Below are positions 44,001 to 56,349 of a DNA stretch of 64,000 nt, piece by piece. Positions within the stretch are counted from its first letter, which is position 1. Each line of letters opens with the position of its first letter. The notes beneath the pieces are model-generated. The model was not told the origin of the DNA and did not search any database. It was given only the letters and a program-made list of their open reading frames with translations. The stretch is from Phorcus lineatus (lineage: Eukaryota > Mollusca > Gastropoda > Trochida > Trochidae): NCBI GenBank assembly GCA_921293015.1, contig OV121081.1, forward strand, positions 24,865,158-24,929,157, given 5' to 3'. The position numbers and the translations under genes were made by a program.

Positions 44001-44030
44001 TGAACAGCTAGGGTTCCCAAAATGTATCAT
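35074..44030. other. Long non-coding stretch
   Basis: Six-frame reading gives only short, low-information frames. A purine-rich degenerate (GACAGA)-like tract lies at 40.03-40.18 kb and a 12-bp hairpin (ATAATCACTAGC) at 38.93-38.98 kb. A donor-like site on the minus strand (ACA|GTAAGTACC) is at 41271. No gene is called. Confidence 0.35.
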
Positions 44031-44035
44031 CGTCT

Positions 44036-44112
44036 TGTTGTCCATCTCCAAAACTCCCTCAGGTTAAAGGTTAAACCGCGATATAAGTGAAATAATCTTG
44101 AAAGCGGCATTA
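44036..44112 (+). repeat. SINE 3'-end fragment
   Basis: ATATAAGTGAAATAATCTTG and AAAGCGGCATTAAACACCAA match the 3' end of the SINE at 59.87 kb in the opposite orientation. Confidence 0.6.
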
Positions 44113-44171
44113 AACACCAACTTACCTTAAAGGTTAACCATGCTACTGCTGTGAGCAACATGGGCTCTGTA

Positions 44172-44763
44172 CATGTCCTTGATAATACCCATACTTTTCC
44201 ACCCAAAAGAAAAACAAAATGGAAACACTTAACCACTTGGTAACATGCTAATGTTGCAGATAGGAATGCAGGTATAAATGTAACATTATCACATCCTTGA
44301 TAATACCCATACTTTTCCACCCAAAAGAAAAACAAAATGGAAACACTTAACCACTTGGTAACATGCTAATGTTGCAGATAGGAATGCAGGTATAAATGTA
44401 ACATTATCACATCCTTGATAATACCCATACTTTTCCACCCAAAAGAAAAACAAAATGGAAACACTTAACCACTTGGTAACATGCTAATGTTGCAGATAGG
44501 AATGCAGATATAAATGTAACATTATCACATCCTTGATAATACCCATACTTTTCCACCCAAAAGAAAAACAAAATGGAAACACTTAACCACTTGGTAACAT
44601 GCTAATGTTGCAGATAGGAATGCAGATATAAATGTAACATTATCACATCCTTGATAATACCCATACTTTTCCACCCAAAAGAAAAACAAAATTGAAACAC
44701 TTAACCACTTGGTAACATGCTCATGTTGCAGATAGGAATGCAGGTATAAATGTAACATTATCC
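44172..44763. repeat. 118-bp satellite, 5 copies
   Basis: CATCCTTGATAATACCCATA starts at 44292, 44410, 44528 and 44646, exactly 118 bp apart, plus a slightly different first copy at 44172. The copies are almost identical, which points to recent expansion. Open frames inside are by-products. Confidence 0.95.
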
Positions 44764-45439
44764 TACTCAATCAACATCAAGCCAGACTTAATTGATTTGC
44801 CCACTGCCTTCATGAATACTGAATGTAAACCCTCCACCTGTATTGGTTTACTTCATTACATTGATCGTTAGCAAACAGGTAAACATGATTCTGTAGACCT
44901 ACCATCATACATGGTTTTAACCGTTTCGGGGTGAAACTTCAATCTCAACTTGCACAATGTGACTACACTTTATGATAAACAATATCTGTATTACATATAT
45001 AGTTTGTGATGTACAAAAATCCAATTCAGCAACAAATGTATATTTGCTTGTATTGTTCACTTTTCAAATAAATGATGCTTCAAACATGGCAGTTCATGCT
45101 TCTATAAATTTGCAAAACTCGAGTAACACAAATATTAACATTGTGTAAATAAAGCTTGAACATTGTTGCAAAATAAGTAACATTCCTGAACTATGTGTAA
45201 CATTGTATGAGAATGTTAGACACTGTAAAACTATGTAACCAAAGCATGAAGCCCTATCTCTCACTATAGTATACGTAAGAGCGAAGTACATCCTTTGAAG
45301 CATGCAAAACGGAACTATTCAGTTTGCTTCGGAAGCATGAAACGAGTAAATAACGCTGAGTAAATTACACACTATCAAAGTAACATCAGGTGATCATCAA
45401 TCCAGACACGTTTGGTTACTCTAGTCTTTGACTATTTGT

Positions 45440-46120
45440 CCGTTTCCTGAAAGAGAAGGACAGTTTACCTGTGTTGATTTAGTGGAGTTCTGTGCTCGGC
45501 CTACCTGTGGTGCAGTGTAAGGTAACGTCCCGCTTTGCCAATAGAGTAATCCACACAACGGCCTGGCGGCAACACAATGAATCAAAAGTACACTTCCAAA
45601 ACCAAGCGTACCATCCGTCGTGCAAACTGAAAGTGGGATAAATTTACCACGGAATCCTCAAACACTGGTGACCGGTGAGTTCAGGTATGCAACGAACGTG
45701 TAAGATTGGACACTGATCAGCCCGTGTCACTGCCTGACTCATCGCTCTAACGAGGTCACTTCAAACAAGGCCCGGCCACCCCCATACATTCAATATTCCC
45801 ACGCCGACCATCGACGTCATGTGCTTTCGGCACTTGACATATTTCATTAATAAAATCAAACTAACGTGACTATTTTGTACATATAACTTTTGCATGCAAA
45901 AAGACTATTTACGGGAAAAAACTTACGTTGAAAATATGGATGTCACACAGACAGCATTGAGAATCCAGTAAACAGGTAAGCGCGCGCACCTTTCCCCACA
46001 ATGTCGTGACGTAGTACACATGCAGTCTTTATTTCATCTCGCCGCGAGGGAGACAAGCGTTACTCAGTCGAGTCTCACACCTCAAAGAGGCGTACAGGAA
46101 AAGAAGAGAAATAAGACAAG
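45440..46120 (-). promoter_or_regulatory. Candidate promoter / first non-coding exon region
   Basis: This block is richer in G, C and CpG than its AT-rich surroundings (for example GCGCGCGCAC, CTCGCCGCGAGGGAG). On the minus strand it has donor-like sites at 45927/45926 (CAAC|GTAAGT) and 45469/45468 (ACAG|GTAAAC). It lies 23 kb upstream of the L1-type start exon on the correct strand. It could be that gene's promoter or another gene's; nothing links them here. Confidence 0.25.
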
Positions 46121-48039
46121 CCCGTGCAGTTCGAGGGATAGATTTACGCTTGTGTACCCATATTCAATGACTTAGAAAATCAATTGATGTACTCTAATTA
46201 ACTCCATATAGGGTAATCTGCAATATAATGTTAATACGCTAATCGTTTAATAGGAAAGCCACTCATCCGAAACTGGCGTTTTCAGTTGGTGTTATCGATT
46301 TAAACCGCGTTTTCTCATGAGAAATGACGCTGGCAGCTGCTGCATATTGCATATTTATTTTAGATCTTTTTTTAGTTATTTCACTGTGAACTGGAATTTG
46401 TTTTCAGATCATACTTCAAAACTAAATCGAAGCAACCATAACGGAGCCAAGTAACAACGATTTAACATATATTATACTCGGGTAATGATTTTGACATTTA
46501 TATTGTTATATTGAATGAGGTTCATAGGCGGTTGGTATTTTATTCGCTGTGAATCTTTTGTTCGGGAGAAGCCCCAAGGTTACAAGATGGGGACATAGCC
46601 TTGGTGCTAACTAGCTCAAGGGGATAATTAATAAAATTAAAACCTTAATTACAGACTTGGTGCATTTCAATGACCTCTCGATGTCATCTTGAAAAGACTT
46701 TGTTCGATGAAATTCGTGTCATTCGTTCATCGAATCAAAGTTCATTTGTGACAAAATGTATACTCGCGTTGAATAGACTTTGCATAGTTGATATTTTGGG
46801 GAAAATAACACTGTAAACATACTTACAAAATTTCATGAAATGAATTGATGTCATTAAAAATCATTTAGGACAATATTTCCACTTCTTAACATTCTGAAAG
46901 TAGTTCTTGAACAACAAATTAAGACCCCAATGTGCTGACTAATGAATAATCTTTATATTTCCGTTTTATACACATAACAAAATATTCTGACAAGACACAA
47001 CCTAGGATTTTCCATTTCCTTTAAAAAAAAATTAATTTCAGTCGAATCTTCAACCATGAATCATGAATCTTCCCTAGTCATAATAATAATCTACAAACGT
47101 CAAGATGGATTTTTTTACCTTCACAAAAAACGTACGGTGACCGACTTTGTCTCAATATGTATTGCTACCATTCTGTAAACATTTAAAAAAAAAATTCATG
47201 GTTGCTTGAGTGAAAAAGTCATTACAATTACTGCGAGAACAATAAACCACCATTACCGCATGATATGCGATATCAACATGGACCTCTGGGTATTACGTCA
47301 CATGGCGTCATATGATCATGGTGATTAAAAAAGATAACATATTAGTGAGATAATAGGAAGAAGATAGTAGCAAGTAAAACGTATAATGAGTAATTTCTGC
47401 ATTTTTTCTCGATAAGGTAGATATTTAACCGAAATATACTACTTAAGGATGTTTGACATTTTTGACATTTATCCCTTTCGATTTAGCTTGAGTGTTGATC
47501 GTTCAGCACCTTTAGTTTGTTCGTACTCACGGACCGTAGTTCATAATATTTTAACCGTAAATTAACCCTAAACTGAAGTATGACCTCTTGAAAAGCAAGT
47601 CTAGATTTCCGGATGACAAGTCCCTTTTCTTAAAGGCCCCATTTGTATATTTTTTAAATGATGACGATACTGAATAATTCATGTTTTACTTATTTCATTT
47701 ACTTATGTTGTAAACGTCTTCATACTTTTAATAAGATGTGTTTAAGAACATTTGTTCTCATCCCTTGTCTTACAACCAAGGTTGTTTTATCAGAAACTAG
47801 TGCGCTAAAATATCAGCGGCTGTCTTTTTAAAACACCCGTCACATTTCTGTCTTCTTTACCATTGTTTTATCAGTATGAAAGCCGAAGACCAAAGTTACA
47901 AATGAAGTAACATCAAAATGTGAAAGAGGGGCCTTCTATTGGCTTATGTTTAAAGTAGATGTTTCAAAGAATTTGGCAATATTTCACAGAAACATTAAGT
48001 CATACATTACACTGATTACAGAAATGAGGATCATTATAA
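46121..48039. other. Non-coding stretch
   Basis: AT-rich, no ORF of interest, nothing recognised. Confidence 0.35.
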
Positions 48040-48041
48040 TA

Positions 48042-48292
48042 CCGTATTTCCTCGAATAGACCCCCGGTCTCGAATAGAGGCCGGGGTTATGGCTGTTTTA
48101 TGTAAAAACACGCCGGGTCTCGAATACACGCCGGGTGATAAGAGAATTTGACTTAATTGCTCCTTCTTGAGGTTGTGACCTGGATGAAATTTCTTACTAA
48201 AAAAATCAATAGACGCCGGGTCTCGAATAAACGCCGTTGGTAAAGGGGATCTGGAAAAAAGAGGCTGGGGGCGTCTATTCGAGGAAATACGG
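48042..48292. mobile_element. 251-bp MITE with TA target duplication
   Basis: Starts TA|CCGTATTTCCTCGAATAGAC and ends with its perfect inverse before TA (48293-48294). The interior repeats the motif CGCCGGGTCTCGAATA three times. This end sequence belongs to a MITE family found in many invertebrates. No ORF. Confidence 0.9.
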
Positions 48293-48327
48293 TAAACATT
48301 TTTCTAACTTTTGTATCCTCTCCTTAA

Positions 48328-48741
48328 AGAGCCACTCCGTGATTTTCATAACATGATATTTACCTTTGATACGAAATGTCATAAGTGGTCATCTATATGA
48401 CAAATACTGGTTTTCCTTGAAAATCTAAAAACAACCTTATAAATGTACAGAGGTGTAGATATCACGTCCAATATACATGGATACTAATTATATAACTTAA
48501 CAAACACTATCAAATCCTAACTGCCCTCCTGGCTGTTTTAGACGAGTCTCCAAAATTACGTTTGACTATTTGACGCGCGATTTTCGATCATAATTGCGAC
48601 GTTCTACCTTCATATTGTCACTGTGAAAAAAACAATAACCTTTAAAATATCTCTTTTTGGTAACAGTCGATACTTCGCGATCAAATGACACCATTGATTT
48701 AGTTTTGCATATATGACTCCAACAACTCACGGAGTGGCTCT
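48328..48741. mobile_element. 414-bp MITE with TTAA target duplication
   Basis: TTAA (48324-48327) then AGAGCCACTCCGTGA; the exact inverse TCACGGAGTGGCTCT ends at 48741 and TTAA follows (48742-48745). TTAA duplication points to a piggyBac- or Kolobok-type transposase in trans. Related sequences start at 63.89 kb and a remnant ends near 50813. Confidence 0.85.
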
Positions 48742-48745
48742 TTAA

Positions 48746-49796
48746 CAATGTTATACACGTTATAAACAACCACGATCGGAGGTTTTCCTGTGCATGAGTA
48801 ACATCGTTTATAAAGCTGGGATATGAAATATACAAAGCGCTTTGTATTTCCCTAACGCACCTTTCTCCCGGCACATATGAATAAATACCCACATTTAAAA
48901 TTTAATAGTAATTTGTATCGTCAGTTTCCTATCACAAGTATTTATATGACTTGTATTTATAAATATTCAGCGAAAACCCTCCGCTGGTGATTATCTACGC
49001 TTTAACGTGACAATTTGTCACAATTAACACATCTTACACATGACCGGAACTGATTCATCAGTTTCTAACATAAAAGTCCTTTAAGGACACAATAATTGTA
49101 TATGCTATTCCTACTTCCGCATAGTCCTCAATTAGCAGTGATGACGCAATACGTCAGTTGTTCGCCCACGCAATGAGTTTAGGTCAAAGGTCATGCCTCG
49201 CTTTCTGCGATTATTTCAACAAACTGACCTCTGTTTGACCCTATGCTAACATAGCAGATCCGAAAGTTTTTGTACAGGCGCTTTAATTAGTCCAGTTTAA
49301 CATTCACATTCGAACACGATATTTTGGGAAACTTAAAAGTTGATTTCTTTGAATTTAATTTTCCAGAAGATTTGGACAGACTTATATTACGGAAGCTGTG
49401 ACAGAAGTTGTGACCGAATTCCAAAGAAGAGTCGATGGTATGAAATACATTTATTTGTAATGTATGTATTTTTGGGAAAATCGACAATTTATGTTTCTTA
49501 ATAAGTGTAATGACACTAATGACAATGTAATTCCAAATCATACAAAATTCAAGTGGTAATTCATGCATTAAGAGATATTTTAGTTACGTAATATTTTTTG
49601 TTATACTTAGGTTTCGACATGATCATTCTGGACCAAATTACCCTTTCAAAGAACTTAAATAAAAAAACATCAGTAATTTCTGAAATCTCTTCATTTTCAA
49701 ACTTTTCTTTTGATTTAGAATGTGTTATATTTATTTGCACTTTATTTTATACAAGTAGGGGCTATAATTATCATAAAAGCCACTATAATTAATGAA
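48746..49796. other. Non-coding stretch
   Basis: No gene or clear repeat seen; short frames only. Confidence 0.35.
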
Positions 49797-49954
49797 AGAC
49801 ACTTGCTGTAGATGATAACTGGATGCGTCGCATTTTGACTTGTTCACAAGTCTTTTCAACAGTGTGGAGCTCTTACAACATGGCAAATATTTGTCGAAAT
49901 GCGACGCATCCAGTCATCATTAAATGATATCTACATCAAGTGTCGTCTGAAGTA

Positions 49955-49958
<4 letters not shown>
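49797..49958. mobile_element. Fold-back element, short copy
   Basis: The left arm has GACACTTGCTGTAGAT and ACTGGATGCGTCGCATTT; the right arm carries their inverse (AAATGCGACGCATCCAGT, then CAAGTGTCGTC). It is the same family as the element at 50.16-50.56 kb. Confidence 0.75.
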
Positions 49959-50029
<71 letters not shown>

Positions 50030-50046
50030 TTTTATTGTAAAATGCT

Positions 50047-50113
<67 letters not shown>
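49959..50113. repeat. (TA)n microsatellites flanking a short unique segment
   Basis: Two TA tracts, about 49959-50024 and 50050-50113, separated by 25 bp. They lie directly beside fold-back element ends. Confidence 0.9.
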
Positions 50114-50116
<3 letters not shown>

Positions 50117-50155
50117 AAAAGGTGAAAGGTCGCACGTGAAGTAAATGTATATTTG

Positions 50156-50566
50156 AAAATAAAATACTTCAGACGACACTTGCTGTAGATATCATTTTAA
50201 TGATGACTGGATGCGTCGCATTTCGACTGGATGCGTCGCATTTTCGACTTGATAACAAGTCTTTTCCATCAATTGATGGACTGGGACAGACCGGGAAGAA
50301 GCTACCATAATGACTCAATTCTTAATCCCTCGTAAATAGCGCATTGTAAGCTAATCAAGCTAACCACTTGTCACTTGCTAATCAATCAAAGTCTATTGTA
50401 CATTGTTACACAGTTAAGCATGTGTACCTATATATTTGCCACGTTGTGAAAACTCCACACTGTTGAAAAGACTTGTTATCAAGTCGAAATGCGACGCATC
50501 CAGTCATCATTAAAATGATATCTACAGCAAGTGTCGTCTGAAGTATTTTATTTTCAAATATATATA
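50156..50566. mobile_element. Fold-back MITE with ~90-bp inverted repeats
   Basis: The left arm begins TGAAAATAAAATACTTCAGA and runs through CGACACTTGCTGTAGATATC and ATGACTGGATGCGTCGCATT to GACTTGATAACAAGTC. The right arm is its inverse. The left arm has an internal duplication of about 21 bp (CTGGATGCGTCGCATTT twice). The 3' side abuts another TA tract (50558-50579). Confidence 0.85.
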
Positions 50567-50599
50567 TATATATATATATTTAAACAAGCTACAAGACAC

Positions 50600-50813
50600 T
50601 ATCAACTATTACGTTTGAGAAATTGGCGTCTGACCTGTCCTACATTGTCACGTTTTCGATCAAATTCGCAACTTGCAACCGTACCCCTTTAATGTACCGA
50701 TTAATGTTAATTTTTCAGGAAGAAAGATTACTTCAAAATCAGACGACAGGCTTCATCATGTTTGACATACTTGTAAGGGACTCCAACAACTTGTTCAAAG
50801 GGTGTCTCTTTAA
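50600..50813. repeat. Probable remnant of the TTAA MITE family
   Basis: The right end CTCCAACAACTTGTTCAAAG, then GGTGTCTCTTTAA, resembles the right end of the 48.33-48.74 kb element (CTCCAACAACTCACGGAGTG). The left end is not recognisable. Confidence 0.4.
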
Positions 50814-51381
50814 GTCATCTTAGCCAAGTCTAGATTTAGTTTGAACAACATCCCTGATAACTTTTACCATACAATCCCTTGAAGTTAATCCTAATGAAAT
50901 TTCGTCTATAGAATTTTGTTCCTCAATCCATTATATTTTATATCCTTTATTATAATAATTTATTATTATCATTATTATTATTTATTATTATAAATGTAAC
51001 ATAGAAAAGTCTAGATTTAGATTAAACAGATAGTCTCACTTTGTGTTTACAGTAAAATATGTGAAATAAAAGATCCATGTGTTCCAATAAGATCGTCATA
51101 AAATATACACAAACCAGCTCTTGTGGAGTTATGAGAGACTAAAAAATACACTAAGGAACAACTAACGTACGGCACCTATGAAAAAAACACAGAGTTTCGT
51201 CTCCTTAGAATATTACTACAGGTTTTTGTCATAAACTATGCCATTAACAAATGATACCTTAACAATGACATTATTAGTTTCGCATATTCAGTTAGCAAAC
51301 CGCTACAATATAACGAAACCAATAGCCGTATCAGATTGTAACTACACCAAATTTGTAAAATTCTGGTCCAGTTGCCACACA

Positions 51382-51439
51382 AGGGGAAGTCAATAAGTTC
51401 GTAGTCATATCCAATTCTATGAACTTATTGACTTCCCCT
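51382..51439. repeat. 58-bp perfect hairpin
   Basis: AGGGGAAGTCAATAAGTTC (51382-51400) and its exact inverse (51421-51439) with a 20-nt loop. Probably the deleted remnant of a TIR element. Confidence 0.85.
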
Positions 51440-52107
51440 CGTACCTTGATTTTATTGACCATTCGTAACCAACTGCACTGTATACATGTCTCCTGGCAAT
51501 AAAACTATGTAAAAGAAAAGACGGTAAAACTATGTGAAAGAATAGACAATAAAACTATGTGAAAGAAAATTATTTTGGTTAAACGACCGGTATGATTTGC
51601 AGTACAACAAAAATTTGAATTAAAAAAGGGTTTTTAGAGACTATGTGACAGTCTAGTAAAATCCTCGCGAATACGAAAACGCTGACGCAGCAGGGAGATC
51701 TTTAAGATAATCTTCTGAATCATAACGGTCGACAGCAACCTCTTTTTTCGTTTTATTATCCTGTGCAATTTGATTCTACTTAAACATTTACATTCAGTTT
51801 TGTTGTTCGACACTAGCCCGATTCATACAGCGTGATACATGCAAATAGAGGTTGAACCGCAACTTAAACAGGATATGATAGGCGAAAGATGATATGGTTT
51901 AACTGGGACAAGTATTAGTAAACTACCTTTGCTAAGCAATTCATAGTCAATGAAAACTTCTTTTTACAATAAATGTGATAAGAAATACAAGACTTTCTGA
52001 ATAACAACTTCTTTATTGTAAAATTCACAGAATTTCGCCAGAAACGCTTTCTCAGGAACGCTTACTCCACGACGAGGTTGGGAATGAAAGTAATGTTTTA
52101 CCATTTT

Positions 52108-53893
52108 TAGCTCATCAGGTCTGAAAGACCCGATGGGCTTATGGCATGGCATGGCGTCCGGCGTCCGTCCATCCGTAAACTTTTCACTTTTTCGACTTCT
52201 TCTCCAGAACCAATGACCCTAGAGAGCTGAAATTTTATGTGCGTACTCCTTGGCAAATGGGGATTCTAAATTGTAGATTTCGTGACCCCATGACCCCAAA
52301 TGGGGTCACAAGGGTCAAAACCTTAAAAATCTATTTTAATCTTCTTCTCCAGTTCCAAAAGATCCAGAGAGCTGAAAAGTTGTGTGTAGACTTCTTATCC
52401 AATGGGGATTCTAAATTGTAGATTTTGTGACCCCATGACCCCAAATGAGGTCAGAGGGGTCAAAACATGAAAAACCTATTTTCATCTTCTTCTCCAGTTT
52501 CAAAAGGTCCAGAGAGCTGAATACTTGTGTGTAGACTCCTTGGGCACTGGAGATTCTAAATTGTAGGTTTGGTGACCCCATGACCCCAAATGGGGTCACA
52601 GGGGTCAAAACCTGAAAAACCTATTTTCATCTTCTTCTCCAGTTCCAAAAGGTCTAGAGAGCTGAAAAGGTGTGTGTAGACTCCTTTGCCAACGGGGATT
52701 CTAAATTGTAGGTTTGGTGACCCCATGACCCCAAATGGGGTCACAGGGGTCAAAACCTAAAAAACCTAATTTCATCTTTTTCCCTAATTCCAAAAGGTCT
52801 AGAGAGCTGAAAAATTGTGTGAAGACTCCTTGGACACTGGGGATTCTAAATTGTAGGTTTGGTGACCACTTGACCCCAAATGGGGTCACAGGGGTCAAAA
52901 CCTTAAAAACCTATTTTCATCTTCTTCTCCAGTTCCAAAAGGTCTAGAGAGCTGAAAAGGTGTGTGTAGACTCCTTGGCCAACGGGGATTCTAAATTGTA
53001 GGTTTGGTGACCCCATGACCCCAAATGGGGTCACAGGGGTCAAAACCTAAAAAACCTAATTTCATCTTCTTCTCCAGTTCCAAAAGGTCTTGATAGCTTA
53101 ATAGTTGTGTGTAGACTCCTTGGACAATGGGGATTCTAAATTGTAGGTTCGGTGACCCCTTGACCCCAAATGAGGTCAGAGGGGTCAAAACATGAAAAAC
53201 CTATTATCATCTTCTTCTCCAGTTTCAAAAGGTCCAGAGAGCTGAATACTTGTGTGTAGACTCCTTGGGCACTGGAGATTCTAAATTGTAGGTTTGGTTA
53301 TCTATGACCCCAAATGGGGTCACAGGGGTCAAAACCTGAAAAACCTATTTTCATCTTCTTCTCCAGTTCCAAAAGGTCTAGAGAGCTGAAAAGGTGTGTG
53401 TAGACTCCTTGGCCAACGGGGATTCTAAATTGTAGGTTTGGTGACCCCATGACCCCAAATGGGGTCACAGGGGTCAAAACCTAAAAAACCTAATTTCATC
53501 TTTTTCCCTAGTTCCAAAAGGTCTTGATAGCTTAATAGTTGTGTGTAGACTCCTTGGACAATGGGGATTCTGAATTGTAGGTTTGGTGACCCCATGACCC
53601 CAAATGGGGTCACAGGGGTCAAAACCTTAAAATCCTACTTTCATCTTCTTCTCCAGTTCCAAAAGGTCTTGATAGCTTAATAGTTGTGTGTAGACTCCTT
53701 GGACAATGGGGATTCTGAATTGTAGGCTCGGTGACCCCTTGACCCCAAATGGGCAATGGGCCTTTTTTATTTGATTGTGAATAACTCGGACGTTGGGACA
53801 GGCTATCTTTCCTACACTGCCCATGACCCCATGGTCTAAACCCAAACACCTATTTCTATCAAAAGTCTGAGCTACAGAGCCCATGGCTCTATT
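52108..53893. mobile_element. Dispersed element with 145-bp tandem core
   Basis: The left end is TAGCTCATCAGGTCTGAAAG, then ACCCGATGGGCTTATGGCAT, with a short hairpin (CATCAGGTC/GACCCGATG) and GTCCGGCGTCCGTCCATCCG. The right end is near CAGAGCCCATGGCTCTATTT. The architecture of unique arms around a tandem core resembles the 'pearl' elements described in oysters. No protein is encoded. Confidence 0.65.
52196..53750. repeat. 145-bp tandem repeat core, ~10.7 copies
   Basis: CTTCTTCTCCAG recurs at 52196, 52341, 52486 and 52631 and onward every ~145 bp. Each unit has GTGACCCCATGACCCCAAAT, then GGGGTCA, itself an imperfect GGGGTCA/TGACCCC palindrome. Small open frames of 65 codons repeat with the unit and are not genes. 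Confidence 0.95.
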
Positions 53894-56340
53894 TTATAAT
53901 TTCATATTTCGACAGGTGGGTTTTATGAACGATAAACACACGTGTGTAATATGTAGTGATCAAATAATTATAATAAACACATGAATGGGGTGCGGTTATC
54001 TTAAATGTCCACATGATTGCGATACATGTAATAAGTCATACATCTGTAATTATGAAAGCATTTTTAATCATCATTATCGTTTTTTTTTACTCAAAAGTAA
54101 ATGTTTTTAAAATTCCTGAACTACCGAATGTATCAATACCAAAAATACTGTCTTATTATACGGATGTAGTACTATAGCATATAGAATAAAAATCAAACAA
54201 ACACGAAACTCGAAATCGAAAGTAGACGTAGTAAAACATTAACATTCTCCTTCACAAACAGTGATTAAGAGTGTGAAGTCATTTTACCTGATTTTTACCC
54301 GTGAATACGTTAAGTTACCATATTGGATTCCTGTGTACACAAGCTCTCTTACTTGCACAAGAAACGTCACATTTACAACAGTCAAAAACAAAAACTACTA
54401 TTGGATAAAATTGAATGTGAACATGTTTATTTCGTAAATGTAGATAAAACACTCATCATGCCGGCAGGGTAATGTCTTTTCGATTCCATATTTGTTCAAA
54501 CACACAAGGGGTTATTTTCAATTGTTTTTTTTTAAACAAAATGTTTGGAAATACAGTAAAAAAATGATAAATATGGATTACAAGTTGATATAAATTGTAT
54601 TCGCCACGTGGAAATTTCTTTCACTTTTATTTGTTGGCGCATCATTGATACACATTGTCACATGTCCAAAAGGTATTACTTTTTCTCCTTTAACGCCTGG
54701 TAAAGGAAAAAGCGAAATCTTTTTAACTGCATGTTTTATAGTATCATGACAGGTCTTTAAAACTTCAAAAGTTACTTTAGATGACTTATGGAGATATGAT
54801 GTATCAATATTTTAGTAGTATTAAAGGCCGGGCGCAGAGTATGTTGTTGGACTTAAATATGTCAAACTTTATAAATGGTGTGGGGTTTATCGAGAAGTAG
54901 ATGTTATTTCAGAAAATCAGAATCCTAATGCTTATCAGTTCAGAATAGTGACAATAAACGGGATAATGTCGACATTTGTGATCGAAAACCGGACAGTGGC
55001 GCGCGCCAATGATTCAAACGTAATTTCGGAAACTTATTTACTGCAGTTACAAACACAGATATTGGTTGTTAGTGTTCAGTAGGTCATTTAAGTAATATAC
55101 ACGTTAATTGGACACATAATTTCGAATTTATAACATTTATAGGGCCGTTTTCCGATTATCAGTGAAAACAAGAAAATATCATAATTTTGGCCTTTTAGAG
55201 AAAAAGATGCAATTTGGTTATGTTTCTTTTGCTCGTCAGTATAGTTTACCACTACGCACCATTCTCGACGACACAACTTCAGACATGGTTGCAGCGTAGA
55301 CGTTTTCGTAAAGACCTTTCACTCACATTTGACGAGAAGTCGATATGTCATTAAATAAAGGTATGCATGTAAACCTCAGTAACACGTGTCACATGCAACT
55401 ATACAACCGATCGCAGGTGCACAGGTGTTCGGTATTTCAGGTAATGAAAGTGTCATTTAAGAATTTACATATATGTAATCAACGATATGTAAAGTTTAAA
55501 ATGGCGAAGTATGACATTGCCATTGTATTTAATAAGAAAAAGTTCAATAAAACACGCCCGATGTCTGAATTTATGGTGACTATTTTAATATCGTATGACA
55601 GGTGCACTTTGAGGTGGCATATTTGAAAGTATAATGTTACTCAAGCTAATTGGATTATATGAATAAACGATGATAGCTTGGAATTTTTAACGCTTGTAAA
55701 TTTGGCAACATGCTGGTGGTAATTAAAACAAGTTTTATAAAATTTGAACAAAACGCAAGCTACATAATTCACTACTTAACATAATATGAACAGCAAATTC
55801 TGAACTATCGGTGCCACGAGTATTCCTCCTTCTCATGACCGTCAGTATGATCTTAAAATGAGGAGGTGGTAACTTCCTAAGCACAATTTATTTAAAGAAT
55901 TCTTAAAAGTGATGGTTCCAGTTTTAAATTTTCTCTTTAAAATGTCAAATAAGTGATCAACAGATTCAAACATAAACCCTGCATTTCCTTTTATGCTTTA
56001 TTTCTGAACTTGTGATCAAACGGTTCTAATTTAGTTAATTAGGAAAGTTCTATTCCAAAAATCACACCTTGCAAATTGAAATCTTATGTATATGTATACC
56101 AAAATACGACAATTTGCACCATTTAATGGCCACAGCGACATAATGACCATTTCTAAGAGCAATTAAGTCGGAGTAATACAATTGATTTTCAAACGGAGTT
56201 GTGTGATGTCTGCACTTGGATACAACAGTAGGTGAACAAACCTTTGGGACGCAGCTGTTTACCTCGACACACAACAGTAGAATATGATCCTCATATGCGA
56301 TAACCATGCAACAGCACAAACACCCTGAAACGGTTCTTCA
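53894..56340. other. Non-coding stretch
   Basis: No gene or clear repeat identified; AT-rich. Confidence 0.35.
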
Positions 56341-56349
56341 AAAAACCTG

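Noticed and set aside
44027..44770. Frames of 81-102 codons
   Set aside because: They read through the 118-bp satellite.
49899..50179. Frames of alternating Tyr-Ile
   Set aside because: Translation of (TA)n microsatellites.
52411..53884. Series of 65-codon frames beginning MTPVTPFGV
   Set aside because: They recur with the 145-bp repeat unit and have no independent coding signal.
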